From positions 102,715 through 166,714 of the forward strand of contig QANZ01046319.1 in the NCBI GenBank assembly GCA_003254925.1: DNA of 64,000 nt. The letters are read 5' to 3'. The notes under the pieces are model-generated. The model saw nothing but the letters and a program-made list of their open reading frames with translations. It was not told the DNA's origin and searched no databases. The stretch is from Chamaecrista fasciculata (lineage: Eukaryota; Streptophyta; Magnoliopsida; Fabales; Fabaceae). Position 1 is the stretch's first letter. Each line of letters starts with the position of its first letter. Made by a program: the position numbers and the translations under genes. Shown here in pieces: positions 22,690 through 37,600 of the stretch.

Positions 22690-25600
22690 GTGGGTACATA
22701 CACATATCATTACTGAAATTAATACCAAATTTTATTTCAAGACCTCTAGTTCCCTCAATAATTCAAAATTATGTTTGCATCTGTTACAGGCTTACAAGGC
22801 CAATGTGATCTGCCCTAACAAGCACCAATCTGATCCAGAGAAGTTTTACAACAATCACCTTCTTGAGAGTGAGACATACATAGGTGGCCATGTGGAGTGT
22901 CTTGAAAGTGGTGTATTTAGATCTGATATTCCAACTAGTTTTGCACTTGAACCATCTGCCTACGAGGTCTATTATCCCATCGAAAAGAACTGTTGACTCT
23001 GCCATCCTTTTTATAATATGACCATGAGATGCTATCTTATTGAGCTATTTCATATCTTTAAGGAATGATTTTGTTTTTCCATCTTGTGAATTTTTAGAAT
23101 ACTCAATTATGTTCTCATTAGGCTAATTAGACTAATATATACAAGGCTCCTATTCTAATTTAGGGAATAAAATAAAATACATAATAAATGTGATAAAGCC
23201 TATTTACAATTACTAAAAATAAATAATAAAAGGTAGACCACACAATAGGGTCACCAACACATCTGCTTATTTCCTAAGTCATCATCTTCTCAACAAATGA
23301 AAAGATCTTCTTTTTTCATTTTTGGTGTGGGGGTGCGAGGGTTGTTAAAACTTTCTGCATATTTCCTTGGAGTATCATGCAGTTCTGGTTTGACATAATT
23401 TCCAGAAAACTAATATAGCGTTGCATTATTTCTGACTTCCTATACAAATGCTGGACTGACCTGGATTGTTTGGGTTTCAGCAATTGATCAACAATCTTGA
23501 TCGAGACTTGCAATATGCTATAAGAGTAGAGGGTAAGATGGACTTGGATTCTGTCTCTAATTATGATGAAGTGAAGAATGCCATCATGGAGAAGGTACTT
23601 TTATGATTCTGTCTGGCCAAATTTGTGTGTTCCAATACTTGTCTAGAATCTAGATTAATGTTTTAATCTCTATTATAAGTTGTTTGATTTTATGTTACAA
23701 AGTATTTTTGCTTTTCATGTCATTTCAGCTACATTTTTTTTTGTGCAAAACTGAATTACAGTGTGCATTCACTTAAAAATGATCTTTACTTGTACCTGCA
23801 GCTTGGAAAATTGCGAGATGAGCCAGTACGTGATGAATGCCCCCTCATTTACCATCTGGATGTTGCTGCTATGTATCCAAACATAATATTAACAAACCGG
23901 CTTCAGGTATCATGATCAATAAACTATTTTTGATAGTCATGATCAGAAAGCTTTTCTTTTTAAAAAAGATTTCTCTGTTTAACACTTAAGTTTGCTTTGC
24001 AGCAGGATATGCAATCATAAGATAGGAGTTTGGTTGTTGAGAATGCTGAGGATAAAAATAGAAAACTTGAAAATTAGTGTGGTCTTTCCAGTCTTTCATT
24101 CTGACATCAAAGATTTACACTGTGCATGTATCTCTGATTAATTTTAATATGGATGTCTTTCAGTATCAATGCTATTCTTTAACTTTGGTTGGCTGCTTTT
24201 GTGACAAAATATCTATCATCTCTTGCACTTCTTTTCTGGTTGTCCTGGGTTGTTGGGAGATATTATCCTGAGGAATATGTATATTTTCGCCCTCTCTATG
24301 GGAGGATGGCTGTCTGACCCAAGCTAACTAAAGATTCTTGTGTAATTGCAGCCGCCGTCAATAGTTACAGATGAGGTCTGCACAGCATGTGATTTCAACC
24401 GTCCTGGAAAAACTTGTCTTCGGAAACTTGAGTGGGTTTGGCGTGGAGAAACATTCATGGCAAGGAAAAGGTGTGTTTTCCTTTTTGGTTAATGTTTGCT
24501 CTGATAATTACTTATGTTGTTATAGGAGCATATTTCCAAGTCTGATGAATAATTAATTAGGGATTTTATTTGAACATTTTCAGTGATTATTATCATTTAA
24601 AGAAGCAGATTGAGTCTGAGTTCGTTGAAGGTGCTGATAGGCAGTCATCAAAATCATTTCTCGACCTGCCCAAGTCAGAGCAACAATCCAGGCTAAAAGA
24701 TCGTCTAAAGAAATACTGCCAGAAGGTTATGACAGTTTTCTTGGACATGTTTGTTTAAATTATATATCATACTAAGTCTTGGTGGCTTACACAGGCATAT
24801 AAGCGGGTACTTGACAAACCAGTAACTGAACTTCGGGAAGCAGGGATATGCATGCGTGAGAATCCATTTTATGTTGACACTGTTCGCAGGTTAGTTAACA
24901 ACACCTTTTTGAATACTAAATGTTGCCATTGTAATTTTTTTTGAAGAATATATTTATCAGAAAGTATGCCCACATATGTTTATAATCCTTGGAACATAAT
25001 GTTTATAAAGCTCATAAATTTAACATATGATCAGGTCAGGTTAACCTTTAGACAGTCACTAAGTTTCTTTGCCATATTTTTCATTGCTTGTTGTACTAAG
25101 CCCTGTTTTTGGCGTCATCTGTTTCAAGTTTTCGAGATAGAAGATATGAATACAAAGGTCTTAACAAGGTTTGGAAGGGAAAGTTATCAGAAGCCAAGGC
25201 CAGCGGAAATTCTATCAAGATCCAGGAAGCACAAGTATGATTTATATTATTTACTTGTTGATTATTTCATTATTACTCACTTTGTTACAATAGTACACTG
25301 TTTCCTGACTTAAGTTGATATGATGCACCAGGACATGGTAGTGCTTTATGATTCATTGCAACTTGCTCACAAGTGTATACTTAATTCCTTTTACGGATAT
25401 GTCATGCGCAAGTGAGTGAAGTGACCTCTATACATTTTTTTTGAAATTTAATTGTTGTGATTTTCCTTCTTTCCTTTTTATTTTTCTCAAGTGGCTTTTT
25501 TTGTATACTTTATATAATAGGGGAGCAAGATGGTACTCTATGGAAATGGCTGGAGTTGTCACATATACTGGTGCAAAAATAATTCAGAATGCTCGATTGC

Positions 25601-28600
25601 TGGTAGAAAAGATAGGAAAGCCACTTGAATTAGATACAGATGGTATCTGGTGTGCACTTCCTGGATCTTTTCCAGAAAACTTCACTTTCAAAACAAAGTA
25701 TGTCCTGTTTATTGCGTGGTTATTTATGATATGATTACAGTAGGTCATAAAAACTTATTGATCATTTCTTATATTTTGGTAGCATGAAATGCAGGCGTTA
25801 TCTTTTGTTCTTTTTGTAGTTCTGTTGCTATAAATCTAAATATGCTGACTTATATTTCATACATTTCAGAGACTCAAAGAGGAAATTGACTATATCATAC
25901 CCTTGTGTTATGCTTAATGTTGATGTGGCAAGTAATAATACAAATGATCAGTATCAGGTCAGCTTAGAGTTTTATTTCCATATTATTTAGATCTTAACAT
26001 ATTGCAAGTGTTTCTGCTTGTCAGTTTTGCAGTTAGTTGAGTGAGTGTAATTACTTGGATTTTACATGGAGTACATTTTTCTAATTCTGTACCTTAACAG
26101 ACGCTCACAGATCCCATTAGAAAAACTTATACAACTCATAGTGAATGCTCTATTGAATTTGAAGTGGATGGACCATACAAGGTATTGTAGATTTGTATTT
26201 TATGATATTTATACATATTTCTCTGGATTTCCATAAATGTGTATGTTTTTTTTATATATTCTTTGATATAGGCAATGATTCTTCCTGCTTCCAAAGAAGA
26301 AGGAATTCTAATTAAGAAGCGTTATGCTGTTTTCAATGATGATGGAACCCTAGCAGAGCTGAAAGGTTTTGAGATCAAGCGCAGAGGTGAACTGAAGCTA
26401 ATCAAAGTTTTCCAGGTATACTTACGAGGATAATTATCTGATAAGAATAAATGATATAATAGTTTTCGCTCATGATACAAAAGGAAATATGTGCTTTTGG
26501 AACTGAAACTTTTGAATTGAAAAATATTGTACTTGTTAACAACAAGCGGTTTAATTCTTTCTTTTAAAATGGAAAGTAGCCGAACAACCCTTCCTATAAA
26601 TGTGGAATTAACAGTTATGAAACTAATGTGTGTATATTCACTCAATTGATGTGTAATAGAAAAAAAATGTTTTGTCTGAATTTGTTATTTATACCATACT
26701 TAGAAGCATAAATGCTGTCACACAAATGCTACAAGGCATCAAAATTTGCATACCGGGTTTCTTTAGTTCTTTTTTACTTTCAGCTGATTCTATTTTTAAA
26801 TTTTCAATAAAAAATTCAGAATATGCATATTTGAGTTTACTTCTTTAGTTTATTTATTTATAATTTCAAATTTGTTTCTTGTGGCAGGCTGAGCTTTTTG
26901 ACAAGTTTCTTCATGGGTCGACCATAGAGGAATGTTATTCAGCTGTTGCATCAGTGGCAAATCGCTGGCTGGATCTTCTTGATGTATGCTAAAGATCGAT
27001 GTTTTAGTATATAGTATAATTGATGTATTAGGAGCTGTGATCTTTGTTTGCTCAATGTGCTTCCATGTGTCCTTTTGTGTGATTTTTTATACTAGCTTGT
27101 TGAAGATGCTGATGGTCATGAGACCAGAGACAACTTTCTATCTCCTTGGGATGTCTATTTTTTATCATCTTATTTGTATTTTCTGTATTTTTTGTCATCT
27201 TATTATGTATATTATCTCTGTTTCACAGAACCAAGGAAAGGATATTGCTGATAGTGAGTTGCTTGATTATATATCAGAATCAAGTACCATGAGCAAGTCT
27301 TTAGCCGAGTATGGTGAGCAGAAGTCTTGTGCTGTTACCACTGCTAGACGGCTAGCTGATTTTCTTGGGGACACAATGGTCAAAGATAAAGGCCTCCGCT
27401 GTCAGTACGTAGTAGCATGTGAACCTAAGGTGTGAGTCCATAGTTTGATAAGAAAAATATATGAATTACAAATATTTTTCCCTTCTTCATTCACAAAAAA
27501 ATAATATTTCATCTTTATTTATTGTATGCGCTGAAATCTTCCTCAGTAATATGTTTCATTAAGAGTGGAAGTATGAGGAGAAACGTATTAATCATTTGGG
27601 ATAAATATGCTTGACCTTGACATAATTTAAAGTTATAGACAAGCTTGAGGGCTGAAAAATCCCTACTGCCTTCTTTATTTTTCCTTTATTTGTAATATTT
27701 TAAAAGAGTTTTAACTACTAGGTAAACTCTTAAAATAATTATAAAAGATAAATGTCAGACTCCTGGTAATAACAAACTTGAAATCTAACAAGTTGGAAAG
27801 TTACATCTATTAAAAAAAGAAAAAAGCAATTTGGAAAGTTACAAGAGGACCATATGATAGTTGGGTGGCCAACATAGCAGCAAGAGCACAAGATCTTATA
27901 ATTAAGAAATCTATTGTATAAGCAATTAGTTTTGAACAATTTATTCAATATTTTTCTTTTTCTTAAGAGAATATCATATTTTAATGGTTGTGGTATTTCT
28001 ATTTTCTACAGGATTTGCTTTGATGTCAGAAGTTCTTAGAGTTCATACAGTTTTGTTTACAATTGGTTTATGTGGATTTATTCACCTATTTTTGTATATC
28101 ATTGATGCTTGTGTATAATTATTTCTTATTTATTTATGAAGTTTCTTTCCAAATAACTGCATTTTCTCCTGCTTGTTTATTGTTTACTGACTCCTCTAAA
28201 AAAATTGTCTGAGCAGGGAACACCCGTAAGCGAGCGTGCTGTTCCTGTGGCAATATTTGAAACTGATGCAGGTAAATCTTGCCTTGTGTATTGAAATAAC
28301 ATCTTGTGGGCATTCTAAATAAGGAAGGTATATGACTTCAATTTGCAGAAGTAATGAAGTTCTATGTCCGAAAATGGTGCAAGGTCTCATCTGATGTTGG
28401 CATTCGATCCATAATTGACTGGTCCTATTACAAGCAACGGTTGAGCTCTGCAATTCAAAAAATTATTACTATTCCTGCTGCAATGCAAAAGGTTTATCAA
28501 AATATTACTTCTGCATGTCCAAAATGTAAATTCCCTATTTTTTTTTTTGTTTTTTTGCTGAAAGGATGTCAAATTTTTACAGGTTGCTAATCCAGTTCCT

Positions 28601-31600
28601 AGGGTGATTCATCCTGATTGGTTGCATAAGAAGGTTCGTGAGAAGCAGGACAAGTTTCGCCAACGAAAATTAGTTGATGTCTTCAACTCCATGAAAGGAG
28701 ATGAACATTCTAAAAAGCATAGCAATTCTAATAATGTCTGCAATGTGATGGATAAAGAGAATATTAATGACTTGGAGGACTTTGGAAACAAGACCAGGAA
28801 TAATATAAGTGGACCTAGACCAATTGTACGACACTATGAAGCTAATAAAGAATTGCATTCAGTGAAGTCTTTTGGGAAAGAAGATTCCGATCAGCAACAT
28901 GATGATCATAGTAGCAAGCATCAACAACTTACACAATTACAACAAAATGGACAGTCATCTGAAAATGTTGACAGAACTGTAGATTATCAAGGATGGCTTC
29001 AGATGAAGAAGAGAAAATGGAAAGACATTATAACAAGAAGAAAGAAGCAAAGGTAAATTGCTTGTTGCTGCCACTATATAAAAGTTCAAGCATATCAACT
29101 TCTATGAAGTGCTTTGGGCAAGGTCCTTTTGGAGGGAAAGTCTCCAAATATAATCTCTTAAGTTGGTTGAAAGAGTTAAAAAGATAGGTAGTGGTCTATG
29201 TTGGATATTACAATGAATATGAATTGGTTTGTTATATTATGTCCTTAGCGATATTTATTATTTTCAAGAATGGCTAGACTCTTCAAACTTTATATTTTCC
29301 CCTAAGCAAGGAATAACTTCTTATTTGGTGAAAGCCTTGTGTATGCTTATTAACAATCTAGTGTTCTATTTAGGTCTTCAGAAATTAGGATAAATGCAAA
29401 TAGGGTGATTTTAAAAGCTCAATGTCTGACAATAATGGTATCTGTGGCAACGGCAGTGGGCATTCATTAGTACTTCTGTGGTTAATTTGCTTTACTGGCG
29501 ACCTGCTATTGTTTAGATAACTTCAATTTCAAGTTTGGAACTGGATAGAATTTCAACAAGCATTATAGATACCTAAGTGTTCATTGTTTTATTTTGAACT
29601 CTTCTCACCCCCCCATATTTTTGCTTGGTATGGAAGTAAACAAGAACTTTAATTTTCTCAGATTGGAGAAATCAAAGAAATCAGGCTATGATAGTGGCAC
29701 CCCTGGAAGACTGGGTAATAATATTGATCATGAAGCTCAGGGAAGAAGTAATGTTGATTCCTATTTCAGAAGGAATGAGGTAGTATTGACACGATCCCAC
29801 TGGCAGGTATTGAAGTTAAATTATACAATTAAGTAGTAAATTCTGAAATATGAGTTGAATTGTTTTTAATTTCTTTTTCCCAATTTACCTGTGATTCAGA
29901 TAATACAGCTAGTTCGTAGTTCACAGAGTGGTCAATTTTTTGCTTGGATTGTTATTGATGGGGTTATGCTTAAGATTCCAGTTTCTGTTCCTAGAGTCTT
30001 CTACCTCAATTCTAGATCACCTATTACTGAGCAGTTTCTGGGTAAGCGTGTCAACAAGACTCTTCCACATGGAAGGCAAAGTTATAACCTGTATGAGGTA
30101 TTACAGCCGTTATGTGCTTTTATGTATTTTTTTTGTTTAATTTATTTATATTTTGCTCATTGGAAGGGCATAAAATTGGTTTCACAACTTTGCAGATCAC
30201 AATTAATGAAGATCAATTCAAAGAAACAAGCAAAAAGCTTGCAGCTCTTCTTGCTGATCCTGATGTTGAGGTGATAAAATTCATTATCATCTAAGAACAT
30301 ATTTCTTTTTGCTTATTGTTATTTCACCATTCATTTTATTTTGTAATGTGCTGCACTTTCAGTTCTAGTCAGAAATATCGAATTAGTTGTTAAACGTAAA
30401 AAGGGTCATTTATCTGGTCTAATTTTTAAACTTTTTTGTTGGATCAAATGGTTGTTTTTTAAAGCTAATGCCAAGGCTTCCTTCTGAGACATATCTTTCA
30501 ATAATTTATGCTTCTTGCATTAGTTACTGAACTTTGTAAAATGTAAAAGGAATTGGTACACATCCTTGACTTATTTTAATGTCTACTCTTATTTTGCCAG
30601 TTATTTATGATTGGCACAATTATATTGAAATTAAACTCAAAAGGTACACGTCTTTGACCAGGGAATATATGAAATGAAGATGCCACTGGAGTTTAATGCC
30701 ATAGTCCACCTTGGTTGTGTATGTAAGGTGGATAAAACTGCTAAAAAACGAGGTTTGCAGGAACCTTGGAGTTTGAGTGAATTGCACATGAAGACCACTA
30801 CAGAATGCGCTTATCTTGAGCAATCCATATCCTTCTTTTACTTGTATCACAGGTAAGTGGTGCTCCCATATCTACTGTTCTATTATTGCCTTTGTGATGT
30901 TGGGCCATAATTTTGATGTGCATGGAGCAGTACAAGGTGAAATGGTTGAGTTAGAAAGAACAATTTTTTTTTCAGTGCTACTGAAGCATAATTTTGCACA
31001 ATATATGTCTAATAATATCACTTGAATAATACCTTTATAACGGATACTGTAGCAAAATTAGTCTGGTGAACTTGATGGGTAGCAAGATTAGTCTGGTGAG
31101 ATGCACTTCCTGGACAATATTGTAGCAGCTGTGATTGAAGTAATACAAAGAAATTGGATCATCAGTGTGAGATCAATGCTTGAGAAATAATGTTTCATCT
31201 TTCATGTTACAAAGTTCTGAGTTGTCTTCTAGTTTATATGCCCATCTATTGCTCATTTAATTAGTGTTTTGGTCATATTATAGCAGGAGGTATTCTTTTT
31301 TTTTTTTGGAAGCTTCCTCTTATTTCCCTCCATTATTTAGAAAAGTTGGTTCTTTGCATATGTGATTTGGAAATCATTTTCATGCCCTGCATGTGCTCTG
31401 CCCTTTATCTTTGAAGGAATATATTCTTATATTTTCTTTTCCCCTGTTGACTTCAGTGTCTCTGAGGGGCGGGCTATATATGTCGGATATTTTCCTGCAT
31501 CAAAAGCAATATCTGTTGTGGTTGTTAATCCCTATCAAAACAAAGACTTAACTCCAATATTTCTTGAAAGACAATTCCGCGATGCTTGCCATGCTATGTC

Positions 31601-34600
31601 TTTTGAGACACCTCCCAACAATGGAATTATTTTTAAGGTAAGCTGCAACTTATCTATTATATTTAGCTTGTTACCTTGCAGTAGATCTTTTTTTTTTGGG
31701 CCGAATTGCAGTAGATCATACTTGTAGGCGTTTCATTGATTTTTTATCTCCATATATCTATTTACTTATCTAACTTTATGTCTACCCATATAATTATGTG
31801 CTAGGTGGACTATGTTGTGCAAGTCAAGGATGCTGAAATAATGATGCAAAAAGCAATAAATGATCACAGGTTTCATTGCACATCGATCTTAGTTTACAGT
31901 AGTTCTTTCTGAAGGAAAAATAGACAAATTGTTTTTCTTTTTGAATGTCTCAACGTTCCACATAAGCTTTCTGTGTTGTTCATGACATTCAAGTAACTAT
32001 CTCAAAATAGCTTGTTTTCTTATAAATACATGCAATGGTTATTCGTTATGCAAAAAATTCTGTTCTGTTAGAATATACTGTAATTAATTAGGATTAGAAG
32101 GATTAGAATTTTATTCTTGTAATTAATTTGTTTTCTAGAATAGGATTGTAATTAATTTATTTCCTAGAATAGGCTCATAGCATCTTGTATAATTCCTCCC
32201 ATTTCTCTAGTATCAATAACACAGAATTTTCCCAGACAATATTTGTCATGAGAATAAAATTCTAATCCTTCTAATCCTAATTAATTATAGTATATTCTAA
32301 CATGTTCAATGCAAACAAAGTTAAGACTTAAGAGTATTCATTGTAATTATTACCTTCCAAGATATAATATTATAAATCCACCTATTCAAAAACATATATC
32401 AAAGTACTGTTATCCCAATGGATTAAGATCCCAACCCCGGTCCATCCACCTAAGGTGGGCAAATCTTGTCACTACAGTACCATGTAAAAACAGCAGCCAA
32501 ATTCCACTTTGAATTATTTTTTCTTCTGATATTGTACAATGAGTTGGTATTACAATTAAAACTGAAACAAATTATATATCAGTTTCCGATAAACATTATC
32601 TTCATTTTTAATAATTTATATTCAACCATTGTTGTCACCTGGGTAACTAGTTCAAGAACTGAACCTAAGGTCTTTAATTTTATTCAAATTAAACATGCAG
32701 AGGCAATCTGTAGTGGATGACTAGACACCCTGATCATAAAGCTTAATGCAGTTCATTTATGAATAGGGTCAGAATCTGATTCCATCTAGTAGTCTTCCAT
32801 AATTGATAACATCAGGATGGAGGGCTTTCCCTGATTGAGTGGAAAAAGATTAAAAGTGGTTTACTTGAGATTTCAGGTTTTTTTAAATCTCCTCGATTCA
32901 CTTGTCGTAGCAGATTTTGACATTTTCCAATCTCAATGTTTTCCAAATTTTTATTTATGCTGAGAAGGCTTTCTGATATTGAAGTTCATTTTATAGATGT
33001 ACTTTCTCTCGACTAGACTATTTTTCTCATCTCTAATATCTATGTTTATAGGAGTGAGCATCATGGACCTATGGTTGCTGTTATTGAATGTCCAAATCCC
33101 CAACTGCTGAAGTTGGCTGTTCGAGCTCTAGACGACTTCCCATGCCTAAACATTCCTTCTAATGCTCGTGACAGTCAGTATCAGGTAAAAATGCTATGAA
33201 AAAATTGGTCTTTCTCATGTGAAACTGATCAGTATATAATAACTCTTTCTCTTACATGTCTTTGTATATCACTTTGTTCATTACCATTACTACTTCATCA
33301 ATGTCAAGGGCTCAAGGTTGTACATAAGGGTTGCCTTATTTATGAATGTTTTTCTCTTTAAGTTAACTTCAGAGTACTAGTGATGCATAGCATACATAAT
33401 AGCATAAATATTTTGTTGCCTAAATTTTGCGCTTTTTAGATTCTTGGATGGCAACAAGTAGCTGCAAAAACTGGAATGCAACGCTGTGCTGCATCCATTC
33501 AGTGGCTAAAAGAGAGAATTTCTCTCTCGAGATATGCCCATGTAAGCATTTCAAATCCTTAGTAGCAAATATATTTCTTGTATTCGTTTGTGGATGCATT
33601 TCTTAAATTTATTGTTCCAGGTACCATTGGGGAATTTTGAACTTGACTGGCTTATATTTACGGCGGATGTCTTTGTTTCAAGAGCGTTGAAGGATAATCA
33701 ACAGGTCCTTATTTTGCTTCTACATTCTTCATTCTGAATTTTATGAACAGACTGGACTCTGGAGCTTACTTTTTTCTTTAGATAATGCTTTCCTACCTCC
33801 CCAAATAGATAATTTTGCTTATTTGTGGTCAAATTCTAGGAAAATGTAGTCATAGTTTTTAAGATGCCAATTTAAAGCTTATGATGTTACGACTTACGAG
33901 TTTGTGATCATATCTATAAAAATCAATCTCAATTTTAAGTAAGATCTAAATTTACTAGATTTCCCTTGAATCTCGATCTTATATATTTCATTTTACGATC
34001 TTATATCTTATAAACTCTACGTTCTTATGATACTTTAATGAAAACTTACATGTTCTAAGAAAAATTCAAATATCATCCCGATAAGATGATGTGTATTATA
34101 AAAATTATTTTAAAGCAAATTGTTCAATGGCCTATGACATGCTTTATATAAATATGACAAGTTTAAAAATAATTAATACTTACAGAAAATTTAGGCTACT
34201 AGAAGTCTAGAAGTATATTTTATTTATTTTATTGATAATGATAGTATCTCACGATCCTCGATTGAATTTTGCAATTCAATCTATCTTGTGTCTCTTTCAA
34301 TTCTTTGCAGGAGCTCAATCTTAATTACTTTTTTTTTTTTGAACAACCTCAATCTTAATTACTTGAATGTAGTGTATATGTCTTACAAAACAATGTCTCA
34401 CATATAAGTACATTGAAACCCCTTTTGTACCTTACTAGTTCCTTCATACAGGTACTTTGGATATCTGACAATGGCCTTCCAGATTTAGGTGGAAATAATG
34501 AAGAAGAGACATGTTTTGCTGATGAGGTTAGTCTTTTATGTCCGAATTTATTATTAATTCTGGCTCAATTTTTGCAGAGCTTTAGTGTTTGCATCTTACT

Positions 34601-37600
34601 GAAACATAGCGATGAAGCAAGTGAAATTCATTCTGCATTTCTTAAGCATATACTATTGTTAACTGCTGTCATCATTATGATTTGATGATGATGGTGATAA
34701 TAATAGTAATAAATGTTTTTTTCACCATGCTTATATTTTGGTTTTTTGAAACTGAATGCTTTGCTATCTTGAAATAGGTTCACCAACCTGTTCTTACCTA
34801 TCCTGGAGCTTATAGAAAAGTTACAGTGGAGCTGAAGGTTTGAAGGTCTATCTTCAGTTACTTTCACCAATTGAACGAAGTTTCTGAATACTGATGAGGA
34901 TATAATTTTCTGCAGATTCACCACCTGGCTGTGAATGCTCTTCTAAAAAGCAACCAAATTAATGAATTGGAAGGAGGTGCTTTGTTAGGATTTGATCATG
35001 ACTTCAACTCTGGACCATTTGCCACAAATGATCAGAATGGTTTTGATGAGGCTACCTCATGTGCACATGCTTTTCGAGTCCTAAAGCAGTTGATCCAGCG
35101 GTGCATTGCAGATGCAGTTACATCTGGAAATGTATATGCGGATGCCATATTGCAACATCTATATCGATGGCTATGCAGGTTCAAATTACATCTATTTGTT
35201 TTTTATTATTCTCTTCTTTTTGGCTCATTTAATAACTGCTTTCCTTCTCAATCTTCAGCCCTCAATCAAAACTTCATGATCCAGCTCTTCACCAGCTACT
35301 TCACAAGGTAACCAATTATACGTTAAAAGATACTGAACGATGCATGCAACACTGGGTTCCAATGAAATTTATTTGTTATTTCTTTCTTCATAGTAAATTC
35401 ATTCATTTTATCTTCCAAAATGTAGCATTAGAATTCAGAAGAATCAAAACAAATAAATTGACCTGAATGAGTTGAGTTTGTTGAAAATAGTAAAGATTTT
35501 TCCAGTTTTCCTTATTTTTTAAGTGGTCTTTTCATATTTTTTAATCATGTCATTCATGATTTATATATCTGAGATGAAACTTCTTTAGTAATTGTTTGTT
35601 ATTGCTTTGATATTTATAGGTCATGCGAAAGGTCTTTGCACTGTTGCTGGCGGAGCTCCGTAAATTGGGTGCAACAATTGTTTTTGCAAACTTCTCGAAA
35701 ATTATCGTAGACACAGGAAAATATGATCTCTCTGCAGCCAAAGCTTACGCTGATAGTTTGTTACGAACTATACAATCTAGGTTTGTCTTGTCAATCCCAT
35801 AAAAAATACAACAGTTGTCTTTGATGTTATAAGATGCTTTTAATATTGTAAGATAATGGTAAATTACTCTTCAAAAAAGCTCTCTTAAAGTTAAAAAGTA
35901 ACCAGAATACATCTAAAGATAATATCTAAAAGTATAACACTATAACTTATCATAAAATGTATTTTTAAAGCTTTTATATCGGACAAACACTATTTAATAA
36001 GTATAAGGGTGTTTTGGTAAGATGGGTCAAATTATAACTTATCTTATGTATTAAAGGATGTGAGTGTAGTACATCTTTTGATTTTATGGGATGACGGTGT
36101 AAATTTTTAAAACAAATTGGAGGAAAGTGTAATTTAATGTTATCATAATCAAAATGTAAGGTGAAGATAAAAGTTGAAGCACAACCTCGTTAAGAGGGAA
36201 AAATTATACATTTCCTTCCTGATGAACTTCATTGGTAGTGGACCAACCACTTGTGTGTGGGTCAAAATGTCTCTATCCTTTGTTAATTTAGCAGTAACCG
36301 GAATATTCTTATCTACCAAGCCCTTTCTAACCTTTGAATTGCTTTTCTTGTAGAGATTTATTTGAATGGATTGAGCTTGAACCGCTACAGTTCTGGCACT
36401 CCTTGTTGTTCATGGATCAGGTTTGGTCACCCTGGTTTTTCATTGTTCAGCCTGCACTATATATGTTATTGGTAGCATAGCAACAATTTTTAGGTTCCCT
36501 CTTTCTTTAAATTATCCATGAAACAATTATGCATAGCTGAGGGGTTGTTTGCTATTGGAACATATCTACTTCATGAGTTAGTAGTAGTAGTACAGGCCTG
36601 CCGGGCTTGTTTGCTAGTAACATATCTCGTGGGAATTTCTATATTCAATAAAGCCTCAAGGTCATGCTTTATTGAAGTTTTCTGCTGATTAATGTCGTAT
36701 TTATAGACAGAAGCTACTGCCTGGGCTAAAAAATGTGTAGTATTACTGAACGACATAAGTTCAGGAGCATGGGAGAAAAAGTATCATTTTCTTCTGTTAC
36801 AAGAAATCCAGCAATTCTATGTTACTTTGACATTTTTAGTGCAGTCTGAGCTTTCTCCATATTTTACCTTTGTGAACAAGGTTTTAAATCTGACGCCAAA
36901 ATTGTATAAAAAATTGTTTTTGGCTGATTTTCTTTTAATTAGAAATAAAAAGTTTTCTGGGTTGATAAAGCTAGTATAAGATTTGATAGTGGTCTACAAA
37001 TGCTTTTACTACAATCAGTTAAATATTTACTAAGCTAGAATTTGCAATTTTGATGTGATGGTGTCAAATGATTAATGGTGACAAATGATGAACGCATTTA
37101 CATGTGAAAAATCAAAATTATACTTTTGTTGAAGTTAATTATATTTTCTTTGTACCCTTACAAAATTTAGTTATCATTTATTTACTTTAAACTAGCTTAT
37201 AATTATATTTCACGTAGACATTCATTTTTCTATTCCATTTGCAGTATAACTATGGTGGAATACCAGCAAAATCTGATGAAGCTATAAATGACGAATCTCC
37301 GGTTGACATCATATCCAGTTGGAATATTGCAGAAGACTTACCTAAGAAAATCCAGGTAAAATACTATAGTAAAAAATGTAGCTGGTATATTGTGATGATA
37401 GAAGCCATGGAAACCTTTACCATCTGGACATTAGTTTATTAATTGAATTTTACCAATTAATGACATTTTCTGTTCCTATATTGCATGGAATTCTTCTGGC
37501 TACAGGACCACTTTGTTTTCATTGTTTCTCAATTCATGTACATTCCATGGAACTATGCACAAAAACAAGCTGCAATACAGGCTTCATTGCAAAATGGCGA

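Noticed and set aside
33860..34280. Repeated 'gatcttat/acgatttta' strings in an intron, similar to 53910-54430
   Set aside because: Clearly related low-complexity sequence, but no boundaries or coding evidence to call an element.
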